Positions 8,653-17,471 of a DNA stretch of 64,000 nucleotides are shown here, piece after piece. The notes under the pieces are model-generated. The model saw only the letters and a list, made by a program, of their open reading frames with translations, did not search any database and was not told the origin of the DNA. The position numbers were made by a program, and so were the translations under genes. The DNA lies in NCBI GenBank assembly GCA_016841245.1, contig JAENZN010000004.1:127744-191743 (forward strand), read 5' to 3'. The DNA comes from Syntrophomonas sp. GTDB taxonomy: Bacteria; Bacillota; Syntrophomonadia; Syntrophomonadales; Syntrophomonadaceae. Each line of letters starts with the position of its first letter. Positions within the stretch are counted from its first letter, which is position 1.

Positions 8653-9909
8653 TTGGCAATCGGTTATGCCTGCCTGGTAATCGGAGATATCAATACTTCG
8701 CTTTCCCGCTGCCGTTTGAAAAACGCTGCCGATAGCAATCTGCGGGCTATTGCTCTAGCCAACCTGTTGGCCCTGGAAGCCATGATAGATTACAATATTA
8801 AACAGGGAATATCGCTTTTTCGCATTAGCTCGGACATAATACCATTTGCGTCTCACCCAGAAATAGAATTTGACTGGCAGAATGAATTCAGGGAGCTTTT
8901 GGACAGAATGGGCAGCAAGATAAAAAGTGCAGGAATAAGGGTGTCAATGCATCCGGGGCAATATACGGTATTGAATTCTCCTCACACGCGGGTTGTGGAA
9001 AATGCAGCAGCAGATTTACAGTATCATGCGGAATTTTTAGATGCCCTATCAGCTGGATGGGAGAGCAAAATCATACTTCATGTAGGTGGAGTATATGGTG
9101 ACAAAAACAAAGCTGCTGCATCCTTCATAGAAAATTTTAACAGGTTGCCTGAACCCATACAGAGTAGGCTGGTGATAGAAAACGACGACAAGAATTACTC
9201 GGCGGAGGATGTCATGGAAATATCGCAAGTTACTGGCATACCCATGGTGTTTGATAACCTGCACCACTTGCTGAACCCCTCCTCAAATCAGCTCAGCCAG
9301 TATAAATGGATAGAATTATGCAGAGCTACCTGGAAAGCTGCGGATGGGAAACCTAAAATTCATTATTCTCAGGAAAAAGACGGAGGAATCAGAGGCGCCC
9401 ATTCTAATACCATCAATGCCCGCAGATTTGTGGATTTTTATAATGGCCTTCCAGATAAGAATATAGATATTATGTTGGAGGTAAAGGATAAAAACCTTTC
9501 GGCTATTAAATGTATGAATGCGGTTAATCCAGATCTGCCCGTCTGGCGGCTGGAAGAAGAGTGGGCCCGATATAAATATCTGGTCATGAGCAGAACTGCT
9601 TCCGTTTATAAAGAAATAAGAGATATGCTTAAAAACAATCACCAAGTTGACACGCTTGCCTTTTATGAGATGATCGATAGGGCAGTGGAACAGCTAAAAG
9701 ATCCAGAAGCGCAGGTGATTGCAGCCCAACATGTGTGGGATCATTTGAGCAAGAATTGCTCTGACACTGAAAAGAAGCGGTATCATAAGATTTGTAGACA
9801 ATATATAGAAGGTGCCGCACGTGTCCAAGCACTTAAAAAACATTTATTCAAATGTGCTGTGAATCAGGACGTTCAATGTTTAAAAAAATCTTATTACTTT
9901 TATTTCTAG
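8653..9909 (+). CDS. uvsE: UV DNA damage endonuclease UvsE/UVDE
   Basis: A 418-residue TIM-barrel nuclease that nicks DNA 5' of UV photoproducts and starts an excision repair route independent of UvrABC. Family features include AIGYACLVIGD at the N-terminus, FRISSDIIPFASHP, SMHPGQYTVLNSP, LHVGGVYGDK, RLVIENDDKNYS and GIPMVFDNLHH. These supply the His, Glu and Asp metal ligands. A TTG start at 8653 is chosen because GGGGTG lies six bases before it; a GTG at 8644 is the alternative. The gene is monocistronic. UVDE is frequent in spore formers, which must repair UV lesions on germination. Confidence 0.9.
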   Translation: MAIGYACLVIGDINTSLSRCRLKNAADSNLRAIALANLLALEAMIDYNIKQGISLFRISSDIIPFASHPEIEFDWQNEFRELLDRMGSKIKSAGIRVSMHPGQYTVLNSPHTRVVENAAADLQYHAEFLDALSAGWESKIILHVGGVYGDKNKAAASFIENFNRLPEPIQSRLVIENDDKNYSAEDVMEISQVTGIPMVFDNLHHLLNPSSNQLSQYKWIELCRATWKAADGKPKIHYSQEKDGGIRGAHSNTINARRFVDFYNGLPDKNIDIMLEVKDKNLSAIKCMNAVNPDLPVWRLEEEWARYKYLVMSRTASVYKEIRDMLKNNHQVDTLAFYEMIDRAVEQLKDPEAQVIAAQHVWDHLSKNCSDTEKKRYHKICRQYIEGAARVQALKKHLFKCAVNQDVQCLKKSYYFYF

Positions 9910-9919
9910 TTTGTAAAAC

Positions 9920-9966
9920 GGCTCACCTCTTCGATGGTTATCTAGTTACCCATCAAATGGTGAGCC
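9920..9966. terminator. Hairpin between convergent uvsE and beta-propeller genes
   Basis: Outer stem GGCTCACC/GGTGAGCC and inner stem GATGG/CCATC form a long hairpin between two convergent stops. Only a short T run (CCGTTTTAC) exists, on the minus side. Probable bidirectional terminator. Confidence 0.5.
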
Positions 9967-10015
9967 ACTAATTAAATGTATCCTATAAAGAAATCGAGTA
10001 CCCTCTTCTTTGACA

Positions 10016-11083
10016 TCAGAGTACTGCCAAACCCTGTGCACCCAAGATCGGTAGTCCTGTATCCCTGATTACCTGCAATAGGATAAGACAGCCATTACGG
10101 ATAAGAAACACAGATATTGAACCCTGGTTGCCGTTCAGGACGTAAAAATTACATCCATCCCGGCTTACTCCGGAATCAATCGGTGCAGCTATTTCTCTCC
10201 GGGTACTATATACGATGTCTTCAAGCACTAGTGATCCGTTGTTACTAACGCAATAGGTTGTAATTGTACCGCTGCCGGTGTTGGAAGTAAAGGCATAAGG
10301 CTTACACCTAGAGGCTGCAACCCAGCATACTGCCGACTGTCCATTCGGAACCGAACCGCTAATGGTATTCAGCGATCCACCCCCAGTGACGTTATATGAT
10401 GACAGAGCATTGGCGCCTGCCTCTGAAACCAGTAAAAGCCCTGTATAGAGGAAAACGGAGCCGAACGGCCCTCCTCCACTGGAGTTGTTAATTGTTGGTC
10501 CGTTAAGAGTACCATCAATATTAACCTGGAACACAATGATACGGTTGGTATTCACTTCGGAGACAACAAGTTGACTGCCGTCAGGACTGAAAACAACACA
10601 AGCCGGCTGAGCAGTGGTAGTACTTAACGGGTAGGTGGCACCTATAATCGGGGTAAGAAAACCATCGTTATCAATACGGAAACCGGTGATGTTGGACGCT
10701 ATGCTGTTAGAAGCGTTCCCCACATTGGAGACATAGAGGAGGTTGCCGGAAACGCTCAGACTGTTGGGCTTGACACCCCCGGAGGGTTCCACATCTACCA
10801 GGGTAAGTGTACCATGGGCACCCACACGAAAACTACTGATACTATCGCTCTCGGCATTAACAGCGAAAAGGAAGCAACCGTGATGAGACAAGATAAGAGA
10901 TCCTTGTGACGCGAGTGGGTCGATCACAGCTGTACCAGTACCGCTGCCACCTGTCGCATAGGACTGTATGCGGGTCAGTCTACCGCAATCACCCCGATGA
11001 AATAAAATAACTTCATTGTTTACGGATGCATTGGTCATGGCATATACCATACCTCCGCACCGTCTATCTTTCTTTCTTTTCAT
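10016..11083 (-). CDS. Lactonase-like seven-bladed beta-propeller protein
   Basis: About 355 residues of repeated blade motifs of the YncE/6-phosphogluconolactonase-like superfamily, such as NSLSVSGNLLYVSNVGNAS, ACVVFSPDGSQLVVSEVNTNRI and GVSRDGCNFYVLNGNQGSISVF. No catalytic assignment is justified; many such proteins are binding scaffolds. There is no signal peptide. The ATG complementing 11081-11083 (MKRKKDRR) is favoured since AAAGGA lies about 11 bases upstream; an earlier ATG 15 codons upstream contains that site. No operon partner is seen. Confidence 0.75.
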   Translation of the reverse strand: MKRKKDRRCGGMVYAMTNASVNNEVILFHRGDCGRLTRIQSYATGGSGTGTAVIDPLASQGSLILSHHGCFLFAVNAESDSISSFRVGAHGTLTLVDVEPSGGVKPNSLSVSGNLLYVSNVGNASNSIASNITGFRIDNDGFLTPIIGATYPLSTTTAQPACVVFSPDGSQLVVSEVNTNRIIVFQVNIDGTLNGPTINNSSGGGPFGSVFLYTGLLLVSEAGANALSSYNVTGGGSLNTISGSVPNGQSAVCWVAASRCKPYAFTSNTGSGTITTYCVSNNGSLVLEDIVYSTRREIAAPIDSGVSRDGCNFYVLNGNQGSISVFLIRNGCLILLQVIRDTGLPILGAQGLAVL

Positions 11084-11591
11084 TTTAATGATCATCCTTT
11101 CAAAAAACTGTTTCGATAATATTTTCACTATTTATCAAATTCTACGTTATTTGTTCTTCAAAAATTTTCCGACGATATATAATATGAATTAACTAGGTAA
11201 TATGTTATATTATGTAATATTATTGAAAGAGATTGTCGTGATATCCCTTTAACCCTATCCTAAATCAATTTCATCAGCAGGTCTCAACGCGAATAGGTTC
11301 AGTAGCAAGAAACACTCCTTCAGACCGAAAGCCTGCTGCCTATATGTCCTCTCCATTCTATTTATCACGGATAAGGAAACCACATTCCAGATGGTCGGTT
11401 TTACTTCCAATAGGGCCATCATGTTTTATAAATAGTAATATTTACTGCATTATCATGTTAATCAAATCCGTAACATTATGATATGATTTATATATGAATA
11501 TTCCCGATGTAATATTAATGCGATAGTTTATTAACTATTATGTCATTTTATGTAAGCAGAATGCTGTGAGATATATTGTGTATGCTAAATA
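11084..11591. other. Gene-poor AT-rich stretch upstream of the sigma-54 activator
   Basis: About 500 bases with no recognised gene. A 55-codon open frame on the minus strand (about 11255-11422, starting MMALLEVKP) lacks a ribosome site and matches no family I know. It may be chance or a decayed gene. Confidence 0.4.
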
Positions 11592-11809
11592 TTAAATGAA
11601 GGGAGCCTTAATATCCAGGGTAACTTTTAAGTGTGTATTCGGAGACTGCTCAGGATATATGCCATCAATAATAAATGAATTATCCTGGTGGTTAATAAAA
11701 TAATATATCCGTTCACCATTAATTGGATATGCATGGGTTATGGTCAATTTACCTGCTTTATTGGTCGGTAAAGCAAAAAGGTTAATGCTTTTCTGGATTT
11801 GAGGAACGT
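11592..11809 (-). pseudogene. Possible 3' remnant of an unknown gene
   Basis: A minus-strand frame ends with TAA at 11592-11594. It is open back to the start of the neighbouring activator gene but has no start codon. The codon choice looks natural (for example AYPINGERIYYFINHQDNSF and HLKVTLDIKAPFI). This may be the tail of a gene truncated when the activator gene arrived, or chance. No family is recognised. Confidence 0.3.
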
Positions 11810-14497
11810 ATGGATAATTTAATTGAAGTAATTGGGATTAGGGAAGAAAACTGTACTAATTGCCATCAGTGTATAGCGGTGTGTCCGGTGAAAATATGCA
11901 GTGATGGCAGCGGAGATGTCGTAAAATTCAATAATAATCTGTGTATAGGATGTGGGCGATGTATTGAGGCCTGTATAAAAAGCCACGGAGGCATAGTTGA
12001 AAAGAGTGCCCGTTTTGCCATCGATGATGCTCCCCAGTTCACACTGGATTTGCCCCGGCATAATATTGCTGCCCTGATAGCCCCTTCAGCCCAGGGTAAT
12101 TTTAATCTGAGAAAATTAATAACTGCCCTAAAACTGTTGGGAGTCACAGACGTATATGATGTATCCCTGGGTGCAGAAATAACTGTAGCTTGTTACCATG
12201 ATCTCATACAGAACCAGAATGTCAAAACACCGGTTATAGCACAACCCTGCCCGGCAGTAGTTAAGTATATAGAACTCCATCATCCACATCTAATAGAATA
12301 CCTGGCACCAGTAGGCAGCCCGGTTCATAACCTGGCCGTTTATGTTAAATCACTGCATCCTGATAGTGAACTGGCATTTATATCTCCCTGTCTGGCCAAA
12401 CGCCGTGAATTCCAGGACAGCGGATTGATCAAATACAATGTAACCTACCAGTCAATTGCAAAAATCCTGCAGGAGAATAATATAGATCTGGATTTGCTGG
12501 AAGACGGGCAATTTGACAATATGGTTACGGCTGGGATAGCTACCAAGTTTTCAGCTCCCGGTGGTTTAAAAGAATCTTATCTGTACCACTATCCGGAAAC
12601 CTCGGACAGCAGTATTGCTAAAGTGGGAGGATCAGATGTTTACGGTAAGTACCTGGTTGAACTCGAAAGATGTATTAAAAAGGACAGTCCTTATTTACCT
12701 CTGATAGTAGATATACTTAGTTGTGCTAACGGATGTAATATCGGACCTGGTTGCATTAACAAATCACTGTCCGAAGTTGAATACTCGGTATCCAAACGCG
12801 CGGAAATAGAAACCAGTAATGATGAAACAAACCAGCAGTTGAAAGATTTTCTTGATGACATTACCCGAAAACTTAATTTCGATTATCATCAGTACAGTGA
12901 TTTATCTCGACAGAACAAGCTTAGATTTCCTACGGAAAGCGAATTGCAGAATATATACATTGAAATGCATAAGCTGGAAGAAAAGGATTTCAGGAATTGT
13001 GCGGCTTGTGGTTATAATTCCTGTTATCACATGGCATTAGCTGTTTTTAACGGTTTAAACAAAGTTGAAAACTGTCACCTTTATCAGGAAAAGGAGCTGC
13101 AGATAGAACAGCAGGCTTTGAGAAACATGCATAATGAATTGAGCAATGTTTTCGATACTATGTCTGATGGTGTAATCGTGCTTGATACCCATGGAACAGT
13201 ATCCCAGTATAACCCCGCTGCCCTTAACATTACTGGTTATTCAGACGAGACACTCATAGGTATTCATGTGGTGGATCTGTTCAGTGGGAAAGCCCCCTAT
13301 ACTCTTAAACTGCTGCAAACCGGACATCCCTTTTACGATAAAGAGATTCTGCTGGATGGCAAGCTCCGGCAAATTCATGCTACGGCCACAGGCAAACCCA
13401 TATTTGATGAATATAACCGGGTCAACGGTGCTACTATAATCCTGAGACCGATAGCACAGGTGCAGCAGTTGGTAAACACCTTGACCGGAGCTCAGGCCAG
13501 TTTTACATTTGACTCCATAATCGGAGAAGACAAACAGCTGAAAAAATCGATTAAGCTTGGCATGATGGCAGGTACTAATGATTCTAATGTACTTCTTCAA
13601 GCTGAAAGCGGAACTGGTAAAGAAGTATTTGCTCAGGCTATTCATAATCACAGCTTACGCAAGAACGGCCCTTTCGTAGCTCTCAATTGCGCAGCCCTGC
13701 CCCGGGAACTGATAAGCAGTGAATTGTTTGGCTATGCTGAAGGGGCTTTCACAGGAGCGAGACGAGGGGGAAGACCAGGTAAATTTGAATTTGCCAACGG
13801 GGGAACGCTCTTACTGGATGAGATCGGTGATATGCCTCTGGAGCAGCAGGCCACTTTACTGCGGGCTATACAGGAGAAAGCGATTTTACGAGTAGGAAGC
13901 AATACTCTGATAAAAGTTGATGTAAGAATAATTGCAGCTACCAATCAAGACCTGCTGGATCTAGTTGAGCAGGGAAGGTTTCGAGCTGATCTTTACTATA
14001 GGCTCAACGTAATTAACATCTTTATTTCGCCGCTTCGTGAAAGACGCAAAGATATTGAACTTCTTTTCCAGCATTTCTTGAAAGAGATGGCCCCTAAATT
14101 TAACCGTCATATTACCAGGGTCGATCCAGCAGTAATAAAAACCCTGGAAAATTATGATTGGCCAGGTAATGTTCGTGAACTGCAAAATGTAGTGGAAAGA
14201 ATTCTTCTTTTCGCTGAGGATGAACAGATCACTATTGATCATCTCCCTAAGGAAATTGCCGGTGCAGGTACAGTTCATTCAGAAAATACCTGGAAAGTCA
14301 GACCTGAAGCTGATAGCAATAATCCCAGTCTATCCAACCGGGATGCAAGAAAACTATATTTGCTGGAACAGGAGAAGGAGCGTATTCTATGTGCACTCAA
14401 CATGCATGGTGGTAATGTCACCAAGGCTTCAAGTGAGCTGGATATTTCACGTAATACTTTGTACCGGAAGATGAAAGCTCTAAACATCCATAACTAA
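11810..14497 (+). CDS. Sigma-54 activator with [FeFe]-hydrogenase-like H-cluster domain
   Basis: An 895-residue one-piece sensor and transcription activator. Two [4Fe-4S] clusters come first (C15, C18, C21, C25; C45, C48, C51, C55). A hydrogenase large-subunit domain follows, at about 70-325. Its H-cluster cysteines are kept: C147 (AQPCPAV), C194 with K197 (SPCLAKRRE), C305 and C309 (LSCANGC). The proton-relay cysteine before C147 is proline, as expected for a sensor rather than an enzyme. Next come a third cysteine cluster (C397, C400, C405, C422), a PAS domain (about 435-560), a sigma-54 AAA+ domain (Walker A ESGTGKE, GAFTGA loop) and a Fis-type helix-turn-helix (about 855-893). A GAGGA site precedes the ATG. 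It probably activates the sigma-54 promoter 180 bp downstream of its own stop in response to hydrogen or redox state. The domain assignments are clear; the signal is inference. Confidence 0.92.
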   Translation: MDNLIEVIGIREENCTNCHQCIAVCPVKICSDGSGDVVKFNNNLCIGCGRCIEACIKSHGGIVEKSARFAIDDAPQFTLDLPRHNIAALIAPSAQGNFNLRKLITALKLLGVTDVYDVSLGAEITVACYHDLIQNQNVKTPVIAQPCPAVVKYIELHHPHLIEYLAPVGSPVHNLAVYVKSLHPDSELAFISPCLAKRREFQDSGLIKYNVTYQSIAKILQENNIDLDLLEDGQFDNMVTAGIATKFSAPGGLKESYLYHYPETSDSSIAKVGGSDVYGKYLVELERCIKKDSPYLPLIVDILSCANGCNIGPGCINKSLSEVEYSVSKRAEIETSNDETNQQLKDFLDDITRKLNFDYHQYSDLSRQNKLRFPTESELQNIYIEMHKLEEKDFRNCAACGYNSCYHMALAVFNGLNKVENCHLYQEKELQIEQQALRNMHNELSNVFDTMSDGVIVLDTHGTVSQYNPAALNITGYSDETLIGIHVVDLFSGKAPYTLKLLQTGHPFYDKEILLDGKLRQIHATATGKPIFDEYNRVNGATIILRPIAQVQQLVNTLTGAQASFTFDSIIGEDKQLKKSIKLGMMAGTNDSNVLLQAESGTGKEVFAQAIHNHSLRKNGPFVALNCAALPRELISSELFGYAEGAFTGARRGGRPGKFEFANGGTLLLDEIGDMPLEQQATLLRAIQEKAILRVGSNTLIKVDVRIIAATNQDLLDLVEQGRFRADLYYRLNVINIFISPLRERRKDIELLFQHFLKEMAPKFNRHITRVDPAVIKTLENYDWPGNVRELQNVVERILLFAEDEQITIDHLPKEIAGAGTVHSENTWKVRPEADSNNPSLSNRDARKLYLLEQEKERILCALNMHGGNVTKASSELDISRNTLYRKMKALNIHN

Positions 14498-14547
14498 AAT
14501 ATGTGCTGGGAAAGTTCTATTTTTCTGTGTTACGGTGTAGCTATATG

Positions 14548-14573
14548 CGACATTTTACGACATTCTTTCGACA
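14548..14573. promoter_or_regulatory. Candidate activator binding site: phased CGACA repeats
   Basis: Three direct copies of CGACA start at 14548, 14558 and 14569, spaced 10 and 11 bp, so they face the same side of the helix. They lie 106-131 bp upstream of the -24 element, the usual distance for a sigma-54 enhancer site. Confidence 0.5.
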
Positions 14574-14619
14574 ATTGCTAATTTAAAGAAGATAAAATAT
14601 TTTATTAATATTCATTTTG

Positions 14620-14648
14620 CGTCCCAAACAGGGGCGTTTTCTTGTTTT
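14620..14648 (+). terminator. Terminator of the hydrogenase-domain activator gene
   Basis: Stem CGTCCC/GGGGCG (one G-T pair) with loop AAACA, followed by TTTTCTTGTTTT. It ends the activator transcript just before the next sigma-54 promoter. Confidence 0.75.
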
Positions 14649-14678
14649 GAATTAATTTTTTCATAATTATTCTATTCT

Positions 14679-14695
14679 TGGCATGATATTTGCAT
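14679..14695 (+). promoter_or_regulatory. Sigma-54 promoter (-24/-12)
   Basis: TGGCAT, five bases (GATAT), then TTGCAT: the GG and GC dinucleotides are at the required spacing, and the match to TGGCAC-N5-TTGCA is nearly full. The start site would fall near 14707, ahead of the small frame at 14758 and the acyl-CoA dehydrogenase gene. Confidence 0.88.
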
Positions 14696-14757
14696 ATACT
14701 CCAAAGGAGACATGCGAAAGAAATAACAAGCATAAAAGGAAAGGAGAGGAAAAGTAT

Positions 14758-14937
14758 ATGGCTAAAGTATTAGAAAAAACACCGAGTCTCTGTAACAACG
14801 CTGTCAACAATACTGTAGAATCTATTCCTTGTCTTTGCTGCATGAATGAGTGTGCCGGCAGGTATCATTCTTCAATAAAAAAGGGGGCACAGTGTTTGAG
14901 CCGCCATGCAGAATCTGTATGCTATGGGAGCTCGTAG
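14758..14937 (+). CDS. Short MAKVLE-family protein, probably truncated
   Basis: A 59-residue frame with an excellent AAAGGAGAGG ribosome site. Its first 35 residues are clearly homologous to the 183-residue protein at 17765: MAKVLEKTPSLCNNAVNN here against MAKVLERTLNYRNNAVND there, and a later shared SIPCxxCMN/SCPRYMN step. After residue 35 the similarity ends, and the sequence runs into thiolase-derived debris. It is either a short cysteine-rich product or the broken N-terminal part of a former gene. It is the first frame after a sigma-54 promoter. Confidence 0.5.
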   Translation: MAKVLEKTPSLCNNAVNNTVESIPCLCCMNECAGRYHSSIKKGAQCLSRHAESVCYGSS

Positions 14938-14949
14938 TTTTGCAGCTCT

Positions 14950-15222
14950 TGATCAGTTTCGAATCCAGCAGACTCGGCAGAATCGTTATGGAAGAGTCCA
15001 TTAAATGAGCTGGAATAAAACTGTAACAGATAGAGGCAGCTAATCTTCGGATTTGTATTATATGGTGGACATGAACAAAATATTTACCGTCATTGTATGA
15101 TGCATGCTGGAATTCCAAAGAAAACTAATGACTTTACTATTAATAAGTTTGCGCTTTAGGAATGAGAGCAATTAAGTTGGCAGACCAGGTTATTAAAGCC
15201 GGGGATGCTGTAGTTTACTTAT
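14950..15222 (+). pseudogene. Acetyl-CoA acetyltransferase (thiolase) remnant
   Basis: Translation in shifting frames recovers successive thiolase segments in the right order: LGRIVMEESIK, AGIKL-x-QIEAA, GGHEQNIYRHCMMHAGIPKK, TNDFTINK and MRAIKLADQVIKAGDAVV. These match the stretch around and after the family's nucleophile region (normally INKxCGSGxRAI). They are broken by stops near 15000, 15030 and 15159, and by at least one frameshift between 15157 and 15162. The catalytic cysteine motif is lost. The downstream two thirds of the gene are gone. It lies between a sigma-54 promoter and an intact acyl-CoA dehydrogenase, so a thiolase-dehydrogenase operon probably existed here. Confidence 0.85.
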
Positions 15223-15324
15223 AACATATGGCCTTCCAGATGGAAGCCGCTGGCAGATCCATTCGACAAGGTGACCACGGAATTGGTCATGAATAAATGA
15301 ATAAAAAAACAGGAGGTAATTATA

Positions 15325-17157
15325 ATGCCACATAATAATTATTTGTATCAGTTACGGGACATTAAGTTCCAGATGAAAGAATGGCTCGACATAGAAAAGC
15401 TCCTATCCTGTAATGCATATAAAGACTACTATGGAGCTGAAGACCTGGATGCATTTCTGGATGTTAACTATAAAATCTGCCGCGATGTGATATGCCCGGC
15501 CAATAAAGAATCTGATGAAATCGGTTTTAGACATGTAGGAGGAAACGAAAACGCTGTAGTCAGCCCCGATGTCTTCAAAGTTGTCTACAACACGGTTATG
15601 GACGCGCAACTTGGCCCCCATTTCGGCGACCGCGAAGTTGAAGGCCGTGTACCCCTGGCCTGGTATGCTCCGATTCTGGAAATGCAGACCGCTGCATCCC
15701 CAGCCATGGTTATGCTGTGGTGTCTGACCCAGGGTGCTACCACCGTTATCCAGGATAATGCTGCGCAAAAATTTAAAGACCTCTACCTGCCTAAAATGTA
15801 CTCGGGTGAATGGGGCGGCTCCATGTGTCTGACCGAGCCCGGCGCAGGCTCTGACGTCGGCGCTGTTCAGACCAAGTGCTTCCCCACCGATACCCCTGGT
15901 TTATACAAGATTAAAGGCCAGAAGTGCTTTATCACTACCGGAGATAATGACTGCGTTTCGAATCTTATCCATCTGGTGCTGGCCAAGACCCCGGATGGAA
16001 AACCTGGTACTGGCGGTATTAACTGTTTAATGGTTCCTAAATTTTGGGTTAACGACGATGGCAACATTACCAAATGGAATGACGTAACCACGGTAGGTAT
16101 CGAGCATAAGCTGGGCATACATGGTTCTGCCACCTGTACCCTGGCCTTTGGAGAAAACAACGATTGCTATGGCTGGATGATTGGCGATGGCCCGATAGAC
16201 GGACGCGGCAAAGGTATGACCCAGATGTTCCAGATGATGAATGAAGAACGTATCAATACTGGTATTTTCTCATTGGGCTGCATGGGTGCAGCTTACTACG
16301 CAGCTCTGGATTATGCCAGGGTTCGCGTACAGAGCAGAAAGGCCACCGATCCCAAGGGGCCCAGTGTCCGGATTATCGAGCATGAAGACGTCCGGCGCAT
16401 GCTAATGCTGCAGAAGTCCATGATGGAAGCCTGCCGGGCGTTGGTATACTCCTCCTACTACTATATCGACATGTCCAAAGAAGCTGCTACTGAGGAAGAA
16501 AGGGAGCTCGCCGATGACTTCTTCATGATTCAAAATCCGATGGCCAAGGCCTTTATATCCGACATGGCATGGGTTATGACCTCAGAATCGATGCAGGTCC
16601 ACGGCGGCTACGGCTTCATGGAAGAGTATGCTCCAGCCTCCCTGGCCCGGGACTGTAAGATCTACTCCATCTGGGAAGGCACCAATTTCATGCACGGGCA
16701 AGATTTAACCGGACGCAAATATACCATGAAGAAAGGCGAACCATTCAAGAAATGGCTGGCTCTAACCGAAGATTTCATTAACACCAAAAAGATTGCGGAA
16801 CTCGAAAAAGAATTTGCCATGTTGGCAGATGCTTTCGCTGCCTTCAAAAGTATGATGGACCTGAATGGAGACTGGATAAAGAACCATTTTGAACTGAAAC
16901 AGCTGTACGCTACCCGCATGCTGCATTCAGCCGCCAAGGTTGTAGGCGGCAGGTTCTTGCTCGAACAAGCTGTAATAGCTGCCGGCAAGCTTGCGGAACT
17001 GGGCGAAGACCACTACGATGCAAACTTCTATAAGGGCAAAATCGCCACTGCCAGGTTCTTTGTGATGAACGTTGTTCCCGAAGTATTTGGAGTTCTGAAA
17101 TCCATGCAGAATCCTGACACCAGCTGCATTGACTTGGCCGAAGAAGCGTTTATGTAA
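15325..17157 (+). CDS. Acyl-CoA dehydrogenase, long (about 600-residue) type
   Basis: FAD-dependent enzyme of 610 residues that would oxidise an acyl-CoA (butyryl-CoA or similar) to the enoyl-CoA. It has the flavin and substrate motifs SMCLTEPGAGSDVGAVQ and CFITTGDNDC, and the C-terminal catalytic region IYSIWEGTNFMHGQDL, whose WEGTN supplies the active-site glutamate. An extra C-terminal domain of about 120 residues (from about 490) marks the long subfamily. The start has an AGGAGG site nine bases upstream. GC content is visibly higher than in the debris on both sides. It is paralogous to the acd at 37181, shares the KYTMKKGEPF/KMTMKKGAVF step, and is probably driven by the sigma-54 promoter at 14679. 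Confidence 0.93.
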   Translation: MPHNNYLYQLRDIKFQMKEWLDIEKLLSCNAYKDYYGAEDLDAFLDVNYKICRDVICPANKESDEIGFRHVGGNENAVVSPDVFKVVYNTVMDAQLGPHFGDREVEGRVPLAWYAPILEMQTAASPAMVMLWCLTQGATTVIQDNAAQKFKDLYLPKMYSGEWGGSMCLTEPGAGSDVGAVQTKCFPTDTPGLYKIKGQKCFITTGDNDCVSNLIHLVLAKTPDGKPGTGGINCLMVPKFWVNDDGNITKWNDVTTVGIEHKLGIHGSATCTLAFGENNDCYGWMIGDGPIDGRGKGMTQMFQMMNEERINTGIFSLGCMGAAYYAALDYARVRVQSRKATDPKGPSVRIIEHEDVRRMLMLQKSMMEACRALVYSSYYYIDMSKEAATEEERELADDFFMIQNPMAKAFISDMAWVMTSESMQVHGGYGFMEEYAPASLARDCKIYSIWEGTNFMHGQDLTGRKYTMKKGEPFKKWLALTEDFINTKKIAELEKEFAMLADAFAAFKSMMDLNGDWIKNHFELKQLYATRMLHSAAKVVGGRFLLEQAVIAAGKLAELGEDHYDANFYKGKIATARFFVMNVVPEVFGVLKSMQNPDTSCIDLAEEAFM

Positions 17158-17166
17158 AAAGCAGAT

Positions 17167-17262
17167 GGGCTCTGTCTGAAAGCCCATCCCGATTTCAGAG
17201 ACGAATTGATCAAGGAAGCAGATAAAATGAATATCTGGCGGAAAATTAATAAAATGAAATAG
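17167..17262 (+). pseudogene. 3' tail of a CoA-transferase gene
   Basis: The 31 codons before TAG at 17260-17262 read AHPDFRDELIKEADKMNIW and on to the stop. This matches the C-terminus of the intact CoA-transferase at 45771 (AHPSFRDELIKEAGKFKIW) almost residue for residue. Nothing upstream of it is CoA-transferase; the acyl-CoA dehydrogenase stop is only nine bases away. It is a deletion remnant, showing that a CoA-transferase gene once lay directly downstream or was fused here by recombination. Confidence 0.85.
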
Positions 17263-17295
17263 ATTCAAGTCACAAAATTATCTATATTACCAGAA

Positions 17296-17320
17296 GATGG
17301 CAGGGGTTACCCCTGCCATC
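17296..17320 (+). terminator. Terminator after acyl-CoA dehydrogenase locus
   Basis: An eleven-base GC-rich stem, GATGGCAGGGG/CCCCTGCCATC, with a three-base loop, followed by TCAATTTGTTG. Confidence 0.7.
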
Positions 17321-17471
17321 TCAATTTGTTGATAAATTTGGCAAACCACCATGTTACATAGTATTTAGGGCACCTGGCACCTTCATAATAAGGTGCCATA
17401 TTTTGATGGAAATGAATATTGCACTCGATATCTGGTATCTAAAAATGAAAAACCTAAACAGTCATACCAAA

